Positions 22,692 through 35,912 of a stretch of DNA of 64,000 bases are shown here, in pieces. Position numbers and translations under genes: made by a program. The notes beneath the pieces were generated by a model. That model did no database searches. It saw only the letters and a program-made list of their open reading frames with translations, and was not told the DNA's origin. Origin of the DNA: Polytrichum commune (Eukaryota > Streptophyta > Polytrichopsida > Polytrichales > Polytrichaceae); NCBI GenBank assembly GCA_950295325.1, contig OX485803.1, positions 42,921,554 to 42,985,553 of the forward strand, read 5' to 3'. The stretch's first letter is position 1, and the number at the start of each line of letters is the position of its first letter.

Positions 22692-25600
22692 CTACTCTAA
22701 ACTCCACGTCAACTCAAAAGCAGTTCCTAGAGGTAGGGCAAGTCCGGAAAAGTGTAATGTTGAGCCCTCTTGAGAGACATTGCTTGTGGAATATAGGTGT
22801 TTGTTCAAGTGGACGACAACCGATGAAGTAGCATTGTCAACTCCAACACCTAAAATCACCAAGTGCTCCACAATCCAACCCTCTTGCAGTGCAAACTCCC
22901 CATGCTTCACGTGTGACTTCAACATTCCGCTTCCATTCTCCGTGTAAGCCTCGAAACTAACTAAGCTCGACTTGTTCGCCTTGAGCTCCATGTCGATCTC
23001 CTCTCCGTTATCAAGGAACACGTACCCGTACGCAGTGCTCAATAAAGCCTCGCTAGCAAACGCTACCACTAGAGTGAACGGCGTTTTCCGCACTTCGGTC
23101 GATGTCAATGCGCTCTCTTGCATGGGAACGATGGTGCCCTCGTGCACATGGACATTGATCACATCCCACGGTGCATCCAAAGTGAAGTTTTCGCCCTTGC
23201 TCACGATTGTACTAGACCAATCAAACATGTTGTACCATGTACCTTTCGGGAAGTAGCCCACCACCGACGTAGCGTTTGGCAACAACACCGGAGTCACCAA
23301 AATTTTGTTCCCAATGAGAAACTGATAAGCCACGGCGATCGCGTTTGCGTCCCTCGGGAATGCGAAGAAAAGAGGCCTCACGATGGGGTATCCCTTGATG
23401 TGCGCCTCGTAGTTCAGGGTATAGAAATATGGCAACAATTTGTACTTCAACCCCAACGCCTTCCGCGCCGAGACGGTAACCGTGTGCCACAAGTAGAGTT
23501 CCTTGGGGCTATTGGCAATGTTGTTATGGGCGCGCGAGAAAGGATGAAACGCACCGGTTTGAATCCACCGGTTGCACAAATCCTCGTATGTCTCACCGTT
23601 GAACCCGCAGATGTCCGCTCCCACCATCGGAATCCCGACGAGCCCGGCATTCAGCACAGTCACAATGGACGCCGCGAGATCCTCCCATGTCGCGCTGTTG
23701 TCGCCAGTCCAATGGGCCGCGTACTGACCCGAACCCACGAAAGTCGAGCGTGAGAGAATGAACGGGCGCTTTTGGCGGACGTCCGTCAACGCAAGCTTCG
23801 TAGCCTTCGATTCCGAGATACCGAATAGGTTGTGGGTATTATACTCGATGTTTCCATCATAATGCTTCACGGTCATGGCCGCCGTCTTGTAACTCAAAGG
23901 CTCATCCGTGCCCGTGTGGTTGAGCTTGAACGGCGGATTATCATACTTGGTTTGTGCGGGTTTGCACTGCAAGTAGCATGTAGTGTTGTCGGGCTCAATG
24001 ACACCGTTCCAAGTACAGGTCCCCGAGCAAAAATTTGAGACTTCGTTCATGTCGATCCACATGCCATCGAACGGCACGTGGTCGTGGAAGCGTTGGACCT
24101 CCTGCGTCCACCACTTGATCGTCTTTGGGTACAGAAAATCGGGGAAGTAGACAGGTCCCGGCCACACCTGCCCCATGTAGTTCTCTCCATTCGGGCCTTT
24201 CAAAAAAATGTTCTCCTTCAAGCCACGAAGATACGTCCCGTAATCGTTATAGGCCATGCTGATTCCTGAATGAGAGAAAGAATAATTAGTCGGCAAACCC
24301 TTGGCAAGCTGTCACATTTCCGGTTCATGCTTTGTCAAATCAAGTCACGTTTCCTTGTCTGGTCGACTTCACCGGCCTACCCAAAAATGAAAACAAGATT
24401 AGAAAGAAAAGAAGAGAAGAGAAGGATTTGGAAAATCAAATTCCAGATTTGCCTGCCAACCAGTCAATTTTTTTGCTCGACGGTTTGTCGATCAAACAAA
24501 TTTAGTTGAAATCGATCAGGTCGATGTGATTGATTAGAACCTTTTTTTCCTTGCCCATTTGGACAAGGAAATCGTATATGGTGCCATCACTGTCACAGTT
24601 GACATGCGGCTCTTGCACAATACTGTCCCACAAGCACGGGGGTTGCTAGATCGTGCATCCTTATTCCAAACTTTCAAATATGATCGGCATCAGTTGAAAT
24701 AGATTATTGAAGTAATAATGGTTGTGAGGTAGTTATCCAGGGAAGATCATACCAGGGTCCATGATCAAAACATAATGTTGGCCATCCTTGTGCAATTGAT
24801 CAACAAACGGCTTGTACTGAGTGAGCGGGAAGCGCTGAGGATCATTAGTGAAGCATTTATACCGGTCCATGTAGTCGATATCGTTCCACATGGTGTCTAA
24901 TGGAATTTTGGCTTTCTTGAAGTTGGCCACAACCTCTTTTGTAATGCTCACATTCCGATAGCCCCATCGACACTGGTGGAACCCTGTCATATGCAATAGC
25001 GAGCCTCAATCAGAAATTATTCATCGCTTCACAATTCCAACTATTGCGAAAGTGTGGTTAAACTACAAAGTTTTGCGAGGTCTAGAAAAAGCATCGAGAA
25101 AATGTGGCTCAAGTGGTTGGGACTCATTCTCTACTCAATTGCAAAATTGGAATGAACCCATTCTCACCTACTTTGGAGTCAAAATATCAATCAAAATGGT
25201 AGTCAAGATGATGGCACTAGTCCAAAAAATATTGAACTCAGAGGCAACCACCACCACGACCAACTAGGGTTTATTTGGACACAATTTCTTCTAGTGTATG
25301 ATCCACCTAATCATTATGGGGGACACCAAGCCTAATGGTCGTTTTGAAATACTGTGGTATCTAGGGGTGACAAAGTCTAGTAGACAAGGAACCACGGGCA
25401 AACCCAATTGCTCCACTAATGGTCAGTTGACTATGTCCACCTCTTAATTAAGGCAATTGAAACTTGTTGGCAAAGAGATTCTATTATTGACAAGCATAGG
25501 CGCAATCTTTCTCTTTTCCTTAAAGGTCTAAACAAAAATTGGGATGAGTACATAGAAATCCGACATCCTTCTAAAAACACGAAAAAGTTCCTCACAAGAT

Positions 25601-27729
25601 TGAAGTTACAAAATCAAAGGTAAGTCAAAGAAACGCACCAAAGGCCCAATACGGTTGCGCGGCGGGACGTCCGATGAGATGTGTGTATTGGTCCACAATG
25701 TCAAGGGGAGAGGGGCCGGGAAAGAAATAGAAATCCAAGACTCCGCCAAGCACTTTATAAGTGAGGGACTCACTCCGGTAGGTCACCTCCATGCCATTGC
25801 TATTGAGGAGGAGGACGCCGTGAGAAAGCCCTCCCTCCCGCACGTCCATGTAGAATGGGTAGGAGCCATACAAGTCGGCATTGTAATTCGAGGCGCCCAC
25901 GTCACTATTAAAAAGTGTATAGGCGCGGCCTTTCTTGAGTTCCAAGCCATCAGTTCTCGTGCTCTCCCCGAGTCCAAAAAGGACCACCGAGGTCGGCAAC
26001 TGTGTGGAGATTTCAAGGTACTGGTCTTTGAAAACGAGTGGGTTAAAGAGAAGGTATTTATTGGTGCCATGGTCGGTAGGAGGGGTTGAATTGAACAAAA
26101 CATCATTATTCCACGTTCGCGTGACAGCAAAACCGAATGGTTTCTTCGTGTATGTTACAGCCAACAATGGCGGCCCCTCCGATGAAGAATCGCTGCCCAA
26201 TTTAGAGTCGACCTTGGGTCGGTGGATGATGCTCTGAGGGACCTCGTACCGTGAGTTTGAGAAATCTGAGATGTACACTCGCAGTCGTGTACTCTTCTCG
26301 ACCCTGTAAAATTGACATGAATTTTTCAAATCAGAATATGGCCCTGTTGTTGTAGATTAAACATCACGATAGCATGCATCTGCCCCTCTTTCATTCATGT
26401 TTATTCAGCAATTTGAAGGTGGAACTCCTAATGACTCCATAGCAGATGTATCAATGAAGTTTGCGTATCTGCTTTGAAATCAGAGCACTCATTGCTGCAC
26501 ATTTTCTACTTAAATTGAATCCCTACACAAATGAGCCTATGTGATAATATGTGCCTCTTGATCCTCTAACTATCCTCATCAATCAAGGGCCCATGTAAAA
26601 GTGTTTATTTGCTTGATAGTATTATCAATTGACAGGATGAAAGTAATAGTTATTAATCAATAAATATATGAAACAAGTGAAACATTTCATTTGTTGCCAA
26701 AAACATACAAAACCATTGGGACTTGAATAAATGATATATCAGTAAATGTTGAATGGAGTCATTTTTGAGAATAAGTAGAAAACCTTAAACATCTCTATAT
26801 GACACCTCGAGGCCCAAAATGGACTTGTGGGACCTGCAAGGGTTAATGATCTTCTCCAAGCTCCCCTTCCCAACAAATTTCAAAATGTCATTTTCAAGTG
26901 CTCCTATAAGGAAGATGTGATTGAATCCAACAAAGAAGTAACATGGACACCCATATTTCAATGGTATGTGGTTAGGTGTGGATCTAAAATCGGACACCAA
27001 AAAGACATGTGTCAAAAAGAAATTGGATTACTAATTTGAGATTATATGTTGACCACTCTAAGTTCAATAGTCAACATGATTGGGAGAACCTATACAATCA
27101 CTTAATGAGCATGGGAATCTTCACTAAATTGATAACAAATAAGAAAATTCATACGAACTCCAAAATTAAGAGGTCAAATGGTTACGGGCACAATTTGGTG
27201 GATTTTATAATGATCTTGCACTAATCACATGTTTCATATCCTCTAAGCAGCTGGGTGCAGATACAAAAGTATCTTAATAATGACCACTCACAACAGAGCT
27301 GAGTGCTCAACATAGAGCGAACCACCTCCCCATTTTCACACGAACATGATAGGAGAAGGTGAACATGCATAGCATGCCGGTATAAAAAGCACCAACATTC
27401 CTTATTATCATCATTATTGTTATTATGATGATGATGATGACCACTCACCTGACAGTCAAGCGGAGGGGATTGATATCCGCGCCATACGTGCCATTGTGAG
27501 AGTTGGACACCAACTTCAAGGTCGCCTCAAACCCCTGCTCATTTTCATATTCCTTCACCTCCAAAAGCTCGTGATGTGGCAATCCTGAATTAACTTGTAC
27601 AGGCTCGGCATCTCGGACGTGAGACCAACCCTGCATCCTTGCCGTCTCCACTAGAGCTCCCAACATCAACAAATTTGTGAGCAACAACCACCACCCCAGG
27701 ACTCCACGTACATTGATCGTGAGCTCCAT
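22692..27729 (-). CDS. GH31 alpha-glucosidase, secreted
   Basis: Four minus-strand exons: 27729-27449, 26303-25639, 24983-24753 and 24265-22692, all GT-AG. They join in frame to 916 residues, the usual length for plant family-31 enzymes, which release glucose or xylose from the non-reducing ends of alpha-linked glycans. A hydrophobic N-terminus ([20 protein letters not shown]) suggests secretion. Residues about 60-300 are the N-terminal beta-domain ([14 protein letters not shown]). The catalytic barrel includes [12 protein letters not shown] and [10 protein letters not shown]. The nucleophile is Asp464 in [13 protein letters not shown] and the acid/base is Asp581 in [26 protein letters not shown] is the conserved substrate-site block. 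The start at 27729 is chosen because the signal-like helix follows it; an in-frame ATG at 27780 would add 17 charged residues. Alpha-glucosidase and alpha-xylosidase cannot be separated with certainty. Confidence 0.94.
24984..25638. other. Intron 2 of the alpha-glucosidase gene
   Basis: A 655-bp intron between FG|GFHQC-encoding exons. It contains a 71-codon plus-strand ORF at 25052-25267 and other translatable fragments without recognisable domains. No terminal repeats were found. Confidence 0.5.
26790..27200. repeat. Dispersed repeat in intron 1 of the alpha-glucosidase gene
   Basis: The segment around TGGACACCCATATTTCAATG and GGTATGTGGTTAGGTG resembles the reverse complement of about 31690-32100 (TGGACACCTACATTTGATTG, GTGTGTGGTTAGGTT). 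Spacing to the following GACACCAAAAAGACA-like block is also kept. No coding capacity. Class unknown. Confidence 0.5.
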
Positions 27730-27790
27730 TGCGTTCTTAACCTGCGAGTCAACAATTCGATCTCGATCTGGATGAGACATTTAGAAAAAT

Positions 27791-27945
27791 ACTGTAGGGT
27801 ACTGTCTCATTCGACTGAAAACAATTATTCATTGGAAGAGAAATTGCCACGCATCATATCCACATTGGTGAAGATTTTGTTCAATCCAATGTGGAAATTA
27901 CTTTTGGCACTAAAAGTGTTGAAGCAGACAGGCGCACATCCAATT
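27791..27945. mobile_element. Small MITE, CTACTGTAGGG family, upstream of the alpha-glucosidase start
   Basis: It begins TACTGTAGGGTACTGTCT. Its interior (AAATTGCCACGCATCATATC, CCACATTGGTGAAG, CAATCCAATGTGG) matches the reverse complement of the element at 18244-18402. It starts about 60 bp upstream of the start codon at 27729, so it lies in the leader or proximal promoter. The right end is worn. Confidence 0.65.
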
Positions 27946-30087
27946 CTTAGCATCAAGTTCCAAACATAATGACATTCTAGAGTGGTGTTGGTGGCAACCC
28001 TTTATTAGTGAGTGGCACCACCCACAAGTTTTCACACACCCTAGACTCTTACAATTGTCGATTTCAATTTCAATTTCGGATCCTATATATCCACTAGACT
28101 TGGTCTGCAATTAGTTCCGAGTGCTCCAACAGACCTACTATATATGGAACAAAAATTTCGTAGGAGTCGCTCTGGCTTTCAATTTGCAGTGTGGTGAGTC
28201 TCATCCCTAAATTGTTGGAATTGAGTTTACCTGGAATTCTTGTGAGCCACGGATTCAAGCACTGCGATTATCCCATTCCCGCAAATCCTTTCCAAACTCT
28301 TTCTCCAATTCGTGGAAAACCTGGGAGCACACCCAACTGATGAGTTGGAAGATTCGGAGGACAATTCAGTAGATGATTATAAGCACAATCAAGCAGCTAA
28401 AAAAAATCATACTTGTCAAAAACATCGTGTCCAGTCGGAGGAAAGTTTCTAGTTGGAAGGAAAGCTCTCGACGTTTCTAGAAATTAAGCAGCCGGGGTGA
28501 TGAATATCCTACAGAATCTGCAGGCATCATCAAGACTTGGGTGTTCTGTACTTATGAGTGATTCTAAGCTGAGGATGTGCATACATTACGGCAGTACCTA
28601 GTACACCACATCATTCATGAAATCTAGCTCGTCCGGAGAAATCTAGCTAGTCCCCACAACTACCTGAATCTGCTTGCAGTCGCACCAGATAATGGCCGAG
28701 TCCGTAATCCCCACCACCAACCAAGCGAGACTAATATAATATGTCGATTAAGCATTTGAACTAATATCTTAACTACGAAATTCTAAGTGCACAATTGAGG
28801 TGAGTCCGACTCCGCATTCAAGATTGAGTGAGCCCGGTGATTAACCTACAGTTAGGTAGTCTCGACAGTAAAATCCTCAACCATATCGATCATCGCCAAC
28901 AGTGGATGACTCACTTGACTCACTACAACGTTACCTGGAGCGACATTAGACTGACCCTCCCAGCAACGTGAACCTAGACTAGGATCAATTGATCAATTAA
29001 AGTAAGTGAACTACCAGATGAAACAAGTTCCCTACAGTTGGAGCTGATCTAGTCGCCTGATTCTCCCAACTTCGCTCTCAGAGAAATTAGCTCCGATGCA
29101 TGCGACTCTGCAGTTACCCCCAAATTCAACCAATTTACATCAGACGTCCTCTCCCACCCATTTTCAACACCTAAATCAATCTGCAGCTCACACTAACCCC
29201 ATTCCCATCCCACTCAACAATTAATCCCAGGTCGCCCAAAATTCGTTCGAACAACCCCATCAGAAGCTGGTACAAGAGTAGACAGCGGTACTCGCGGAAT
29301 CAATGACAGCTTCTGATTCGCAGCGACCATTGGCCATATTCAGCTTCGTTTCAAAAGAAGCTGAATCAAGATATACAGCTGAATCCTAAAACCACAGAGG
29401 CTGACTTCAGATGCGGTGATCCCAAGCCAAGAGACGAGTAAATTTCTCCAAAGGGGTTCAGATTCTACCTCCAGATATGACTTAGTCAATTTTCCAAAAT
29501 CCATAAACTGTACTACCACAACATTCTCATAGTGGGAGGAGTCACAAACCAAACAAAATCCCATGCCAACTGTCCTGCAACTTTCAGCAGGCGACTCAAG
29601 CAGGAGCCGGATTTGGATGCGTTTAAAGGACTGCGGCATGAATAAAATGCAGGATAAGATTATTATAATGGAGAGTGCCAAACTTACCTGCCACGCGGCC
29701 CGCAGGCATCAACTCGCAGAATGCGCGCCCCTGTCCCACCAGCATGTGCACCGCACTTCCGCCACAAAAAGCAACAGATTTACAGGTTCTAACTTACAAA
29801 CCGACAGAACTCAGTCATCATCCCATCCTTTGTTGCAGGGCGATTCAGATGCCCTTTTCTTTCTTACACGCTGATTGATGATTCTCAATGTGAGTCCTCC
29901 TCAGCTTCCTGATGAATCCATTCGGGAGCAATGAACGGGGGAGCAGCGGCTGCTAGTTACAGATGAACCGACCATTTTAGAGGAATTTATAGAATATGCC
30001 CCAAAAACCGAAATGATGTCAACATGGGACTTGGAAACACCAGGATCTCGACCGATTATGCCCAATACTCCCCCGGACACTACTGCT
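27946..30087. other. Intergenic upstream of the alpha-glucosidase gene
   Basis: No recognisable gene. ORFs of about 100-113 codons near 29340-29874 overlap on opposite strands and show no domain. The base composition is more mixed than the AT-rich repeats around it, so an unrecognised transcript is possible. Confidence 0.35.
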
Positions 30088-30090
30088 TGA

Positions 30091-30822
30091 GGGCCACTTC
30101 ACGCACGAGACTGCGGGCCCGTGACCATTGCACTTCCAGCACTCTCATTGGTGCAAAAGGTGGAGCCGGTCCAAGTTCGCTTGAGGGACCACCGGAGTAA
30201 GTGAATGCACGATGGATGTAGATCCTACATGGATTCCTACGTGGCATCAATGGGAGCATGCTTCATGGTCACTTGGAGTATTCTCAAAAACCACCTCTTG
30301 GAGGTAGGCCTAACACAGAAATTGGAAGACCGTGACACTCCAAAATCTCACAATCATTCATTTATTCTATTTTATCATGTGTGCAGACCCGCGTGAATAA
30401 AAATTCGTTGAAATAGCATTCAATTCAAAGGCACGTCACATATGACTTCACACTACGCTTGAGGGCCTGTTTCCATGATTCTGGAGGTGCAATTTTGTGG
30501 TCACGGCTCTTGGCTCGTGTGTGAAGTGGCCCTAAGCTGTCCTCCTCTACTTTAACACAAAACCGGGAGACCATGGCACTCCGAACGCTCACAACCGTTG
30601 GTTTACTCTATTTTATCATGTGTGAGGACCCAGCTGAATAAAAATTCATTGAAATGGCATTTGATTGAGGGCCCAGTCACACGTGACTTCACACTGCACT
30701 AGAGGACTCATGACCACACTACTGCATGATTTTGGAGGTGTGTTGGGACGGCCTGTGGACACTTTCTATTGGGCTGTCGCAATTTCGTGGTCACGGCTCT
30801 TGGCTCGTGTGTGAAGTGACCC
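30091..30822. mobile_element. Inverted-repeat element with an internal tandem duplication
   Basis: The left end GGGCCACTTCACGCACGAGA and the right end GGCTCGTGTGTGAAGTGACC are inverted repeats. The flanks are TGA at 30088-30090 and 30823-30825, a 3-bp duplication of PIF/Harbinger type. The right terminal segment with about 200 bp of interior occurs twice, at about 30310-30530 and 30555-30822 (both with TCTATTTTATCATGTGTG and GTGGTCACGGCTCTTGGCTC). No ORF. Confidence 0.75.
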
Positions 30823-30829
30823 TGAGACT

Positions 30830-33800
30830 CATTCAGCTCCACAGCATCGTCACACTTCTAACTGCCTGCCTGACATGTTGTTGTCACTGAGGAGAAAGCT
30901 CAATCTCCACCATCATCATCCTCCTTCCACGCCAACACCTGGACCTCTTTGACACAGCCAGATTTTGATTGAAAGCGCACCAGAAAACATGGCGATTTCA
31001 AAGTCGTTTTGAAAGCAATTACGAGAGAGGGAGGTAAGTAGAGTTGTGGACGGATGCGTATAAACCCTAGGCTCAGATCGTTTGTGGATCCTCTGTCCAC
31101 GGGCAGGCGCAGGCGCAATTATTGTGATGGACTTGTTACGTGCGCAAGTTACTCTCTGGTTTCCAGGTACCTTTTTTCTTCTTCTTTATTTTCCTTTTCA
31201 GCTCACGTACACGTCATAAGTACGGTGTCAAGGTAGACGTGGTGAGCACATGCAATGTAAGGTATGTAGTCGTAAAGAGGTCTGTGATCTTGAATCGTTT
31301 CTAGCATATAAACTGCACATATTCAAGTCTGAAATGTACATATTTGAACGAAACCCGTTCGAGAGAATCTATGAGCACCATTTCAATAATTCATAAAATA
31401 TTTGCTTTCATTTCTAAAATAGCAAGATCAACTTCTTATGTTTTTTCATTTGGATTTCTTGAAGTGTTCATGTGAGTTTTCTTGGATTGTCAAAGCCTTA
31501 CAAAGGTTGGAATGTTGGAAGTGTCCACTTTAGGCACACTTGCCTTGACGTGTATGGGGGTTGATGAGTCCGTAGAAGAGTAGAAGATCCAAGCACATTG
31601 TGCTAGGGTATGCGGGTATTATTCGGTTAGTTTCTTTCTTGCTTGTTTTCCATCTTGTATTGATCAGATTCACGTCTTCAAATTTGTGTTGCTTGAGCAA
31701 AGATGCCATGATGAAACATTAACAAGAAACCAAGTTGACACATAACATCTCCTAGTTCAGTTAATATCATGGTTATTGAAAGTGCATGTTTGTTGATTTC
31801 GTAATTGAATACATAGGTTATGAGCCCAATTATGGTGTTCATCATTGAGTGTGGAGTAGTTAATAAAAGTTGAAGACGTAGTCCAATCTCTTTTAAACTT
31901 GTGTCTTTATGGTCTAACCTAACCACACACCAATCAAATGTAGGTGTCCAATCATGAAAAGTAGCCAAATAACACATGCATACCTTAGTGATTGAATACA
32001 AGGCAATGGTTCTCCTTGTAACCCTGGGAAGTTGAGCATGTTATAATAGTGGGAAGGGAAAATTGAAAAGTGTGTGAGAGGTGCTTCAACTTGATCCATG
32101 TGGTGACACGTAGCACTCTACACATCTAGAAAATACCAACTTACAGTCGAGGGTAGATTACAAGATTTCAACCGGTTTTGTGGCCAAATCTAAGTTTTGC
32201 ACATAATAGTAGAATCTTCATCAATTGCACATGAGCTCAGCTGCATTGATTATGATAAAATATTGTGGATGGAATTGTTGACAAGCTTGTTTCCACATTA
32301 TAAATATTGAGGGTCATATTGTGGGTGTACACTATTATCGATAGGTCCGCATTGTAGGTTACAACGTTTGTATAGATTTGAATAGTGTGTATTTGGAAGA
32401 CTTTCAATTTAAGGGAAAAGGAGGCCATGTCTCGGGGGCATGAAAAATGTAACTAGAGTTGTACACGTTCAACATGTGTGATGATGCATATTGCGCGTCA
32501 CACTATAAAGTTGCTAAAGGCAAGTCACACTATACAATTTCCCCACACTATTTTACCATAAAAGTGCAATGAAATGAATTTGTCATTGTAATTATAACCC
32601 TCAAAACATCCATTTACCATCCGTTGTAGCTTGTTCATTGCAGCTCATAACAAGAAAATGCATGAATCAATAAAATCTGGTTGTCAACTAAAGGTCTTTA
32701 GTCACGATATTGGACAATTGACAACTAAGAGCCTCCGATTGACAACCAAGAATATATTTTATGAATTACATAAGCATTCTCTTGCCATGAGTTACAATGA
32801 ATGATTTCAAGTTGCAATGGATTATTGTAATGAGCGAGTTTTCTTCTAGTGAGATATACAGTGTAAGTTGTAACCCTCAATAATTGCATTTAACTTGAAG
32901 TTACCTTTCTTTGTCATTGACGTACCATTTCTTGGACCTTACACAAACCTAGTCAACAAGTTGGCCTACAAGAGTTGAGGTTCTCTCATCATGGTGTGAA
33001 GGACATGAGTCAAACTCGAGCCTTTTTAAAGGGCATGGTTCTGACTTAGACTACTCAATAGATGTGGAAGTTGTGCATATCAAAGTGAGCCCGTACGTCC
33101 ATCAAAGGCATTGATTGTGTGAACGTCAAGACAAGGCAAGCTACTTTGCATACGTAGAAATGTCAAATACATCTGGACAAACAAATCAAATTTTACAATC
33201 CTTTTGAAACAATGATCACAATTTTGTTGATGCGGTTGGAGCTTGTCAAAACCCGAATCTGCAGGAATTGTCAAAACCCAACTCTCCAATGACATGAAAT
33301 GAAATTGATTTCAAAGTCCAGGAAGCCCAAAGGCTGAATTTGTATCCCTTCCTTGAAACACTCACAATTTATGCCATGGTTGGAGGTTGAGGGCCTCACA
33401 ATAAATTTCATCCACGTCATGGGGGTTCAACCCTTGAACTTGTTTAGAAGCCCATGCCAATTTGGACCTTCTTACACATTGTTCTTTGAAATTCTCTCCA
33501 TTGGAAGTGTATTTGGAGAAGCTTTTCAACATTGTATTACACGTCTCATATGATGTCATCGAAATGAATTCACTATGGCCTATCAAGGGTTTGGGCTCCA
33601 TGGATCCAACAAATCACGCAACCATTCAACCAGTTACTAGGAAGGATTCAGCATGGGAACTCAAGGTCATCCCAATGGCTCAAAAGTGGCTCAAAACCTT
33701 GAAAAACATTAATTTCCATGTGTGTATATAAAAACTTGATACATTATTTTACTTTTCTTCAACCCCTCAGTTGAACATATGTGCTATGATACATAAAAAC

Positions 33801-34550
33801 ATGTGAATCCCTCTGATAAAAAAATCATGAATCGGTGCCGGTGTCTTCTTGTCAACTAGAGATGGATGTTACGTGTCCAAATTTATTGGTGCAATAGACA
33901 CACATGCCTACTAAAATCTAACTTGTATTGACAAAGAACCATTAGAAATAACACATGATCCTTCACATGGTGCCTAGAGGGCTGGAACAAACCAACGCGT
34001 ACATTGATTCCTTGGAAGCAAGGGTTTAGGCATCCAATACAAGAAACGAGTGTATGAGTTGGTTCGCCCTAATTATGCCTAGAGGATCTCAATCTACATT
34101 TTTTGTTAATGCAATTGGAGATCCCCTTTGGTGATAAGAAGTCTCTTTGTGTGCACCCCAAAATTGTTGAGTGAATAACATCCAAAGGACAGATAGAAAT
34201 ACCGCCTTATCAACGTGCTTCATAATCCAACCCTCCACTTGTTCATGCTCACTCCTCACATGCAACATTGACCACCAAAAAACAAAAAGTTTTTTTGGGA
34301 AGAAGGTCTGATAAGAATACTCAAAAAAAACACATGAAAAAGTGGACGCATGTTCGTACTTATTGCATGTTTCCTTAAGTCCAAAGTGTGCCGGATGGGA
34401 AAAAAGGACTCGAGGTACGATTCAATGACTCGTCGAAATTTTGAGACGACAAATTGAAATTTACCGCCGATGACAAGTGTCGGCTGGGGAGATTTTTGGG
34501 CATAATTGTTCAAAATCCAAGTGTTTCCAAGTCCAACCGGAATGTACATG
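30830..34550. other. Intergenic, no gene seen
   Basis: AT-rich. It contains the reverse partner (about 31690-32100) of the repeat in the alpha-glucosidase intron. ORFs of up to 107 codons lack family features and overlap on both strands. Confidence 0.4.
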
Positions 34551-34557
34551 TAGATAG

Positions 34558-35332
34558 TTACCGTAGCTTTCTAGCAGCTTGGGCAGAAAATAATTAAATT
34601 TTGAAGGTGCCTGAACTTTTGGGAAATTAATTTCGTTGAGTGTCCAAAATAAAAAGGAATAAATAATATTCAAAGAGTCAAGTGACAGGTTAAGAGAAGT
34701 GTTTAGGTTAATCGTAGCTGTCATAAATGAAATTAGGAAAACCATACATGAATTATAAAAATGACTTGGATGAATGTCTAACTTATTTTTTTAATTAATT
34801 TTTTGATATGCCCAATTTTAGAATATTATATTATGGGTTGTTTAACTTACTTTTTCACTTTGATTAATTACTCCCTCCGTTTCGGGAACAAAAGTTACGT
34901 TTTAGAAAATCCGTGGGCTTAAGGTTATTTTTTGCACTTTTAGCACAAAACTGCGTGCGTTGCATAGCTCTATTCGCTCCAAATCGCTAGGAATGCTCAT
35001 GAATTTGTTGAAGACAACACACTCGTTCATCGCCATTGATGATTGACACTAATTGATCTCACACATAAGACCGTGTCGATGTGCATCGACACCGTCGAGT
35101 CCAAACATCAATTATTAAACAAGTGTAAACTGTAATTTGACTTGGCAGTTCATCAGCAACAACATTTACAGTGTTTCTGGCAACATTCCATTTCGTTTGG
35201 CGAAGTTTGAGAGAAATTTCACCAAACGTAACTTTTATTTCGTAACACAGTTTATGTCCAAAAATAAATTTTATTTTGAAACGGAGAGAACATTAGGCAG
35301 AAAGGTGCCCAAGCTGCTAGAGAGCTATGGGA
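34558..35332. mobile_element. Inverted-repeat element, interrupted by a Stowaway-like MITE
   Basis: The ends CCGTAGCTTTCTAGCAGCTT and CAAGCTGCTAGAGAGCTATG are inverted repeats of about 25 bp. The sequence on either side (GTGTTTCCAAGTCCAA...ACATGTAGAT on the left, GAGGTTTTCC...TGAGGTATAT on the right) is contiguous at 38627-38690, where the element is absent. That uninterrupted relative supports the insertion. The target duplication is not clear. Confidence 0.7.
34871..35290. mobile_element. Stowaway-like MITE
   Basis: It starts CTCCCTCCGTTTCGGGAACA immediately after a TA and ends TTTTGAAACGGAGAGAA. The start is the classical Stowaway/mariner-type terminus. Subterminal inverted blocks AAAAGTTACGTTT and AAACGTAACTTTT reinforce the symmetry. 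About 420 bp, non-coding, nested in the 34558-35332 element. The expected TA after the right end is displaced by a few bases. Confidence 0.75.
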
Positions 35333-35912
35333 GGTTTTCCTTTGTTAATTTGAGGTATATATAATATGTATTCCTCTAGAAGGATGGGTAATTTTCCTGA
35401 AGTCTTAAACTTCAACCAATTCATCTGTAACTAGCAGTCAGTTCTCCCCCTTTCATTGCCGACGACAAATGCGCATGTTTCAATAGATGCTTGACAATAA
35501 TAATAAATGCCTTCGGATTCGGACAGTTAAAAATCAAAGATGCGCTTATAAAATATGAACTGGAGATGCTGTCTTGAAGTTGAAATCCACAAGAAACATG
35601 TGAAGGGTGCATTTTGTTTGAGTTATGTCAGTCAACAAAGCAAGATACTTTATTGCTCGAAAAGTGATACTACATAGAGAATATTCCATTTCTCCATTGT
35701 TTTGGTCCATGTGCTTTTTCTCCTTTGGTAAGATGAATTCACATAATTGCAAACTCAATTTCATGATTCTACAAACCAATTCAGCAATAGGTTCTACTAA
35801 TTTCATTCGAATCGTGAATCAAGTTCACTTTACAGATGTGATGTACTTGGACCAAAAGATTTGAGATTTGATTGAGCATACTTTGTTGTACTTTGCATGT
35901 GAGTGATGGTGT

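Noticed and set aside
23118-23753. A 211-codon plus-strand ORF
   Set aside because: It lies wholly antisense to the catalytic exon of the alpha-glucosidase and has no domain of its own.
25300-25620. Retrotransposon coding fragment in intron 2 of the alpha-glucosidase gene
   Set aside because: Short translatable pieces are suggestive, but no gag, protease, reverse transcriptase or integrase motif is visible.
29340-29874. Overlapping ORFs of 103-113 codons as a small gene
   Set aside because: Frames on opposite strands are equally long, neither has a domain, and no splice pattern extends them.
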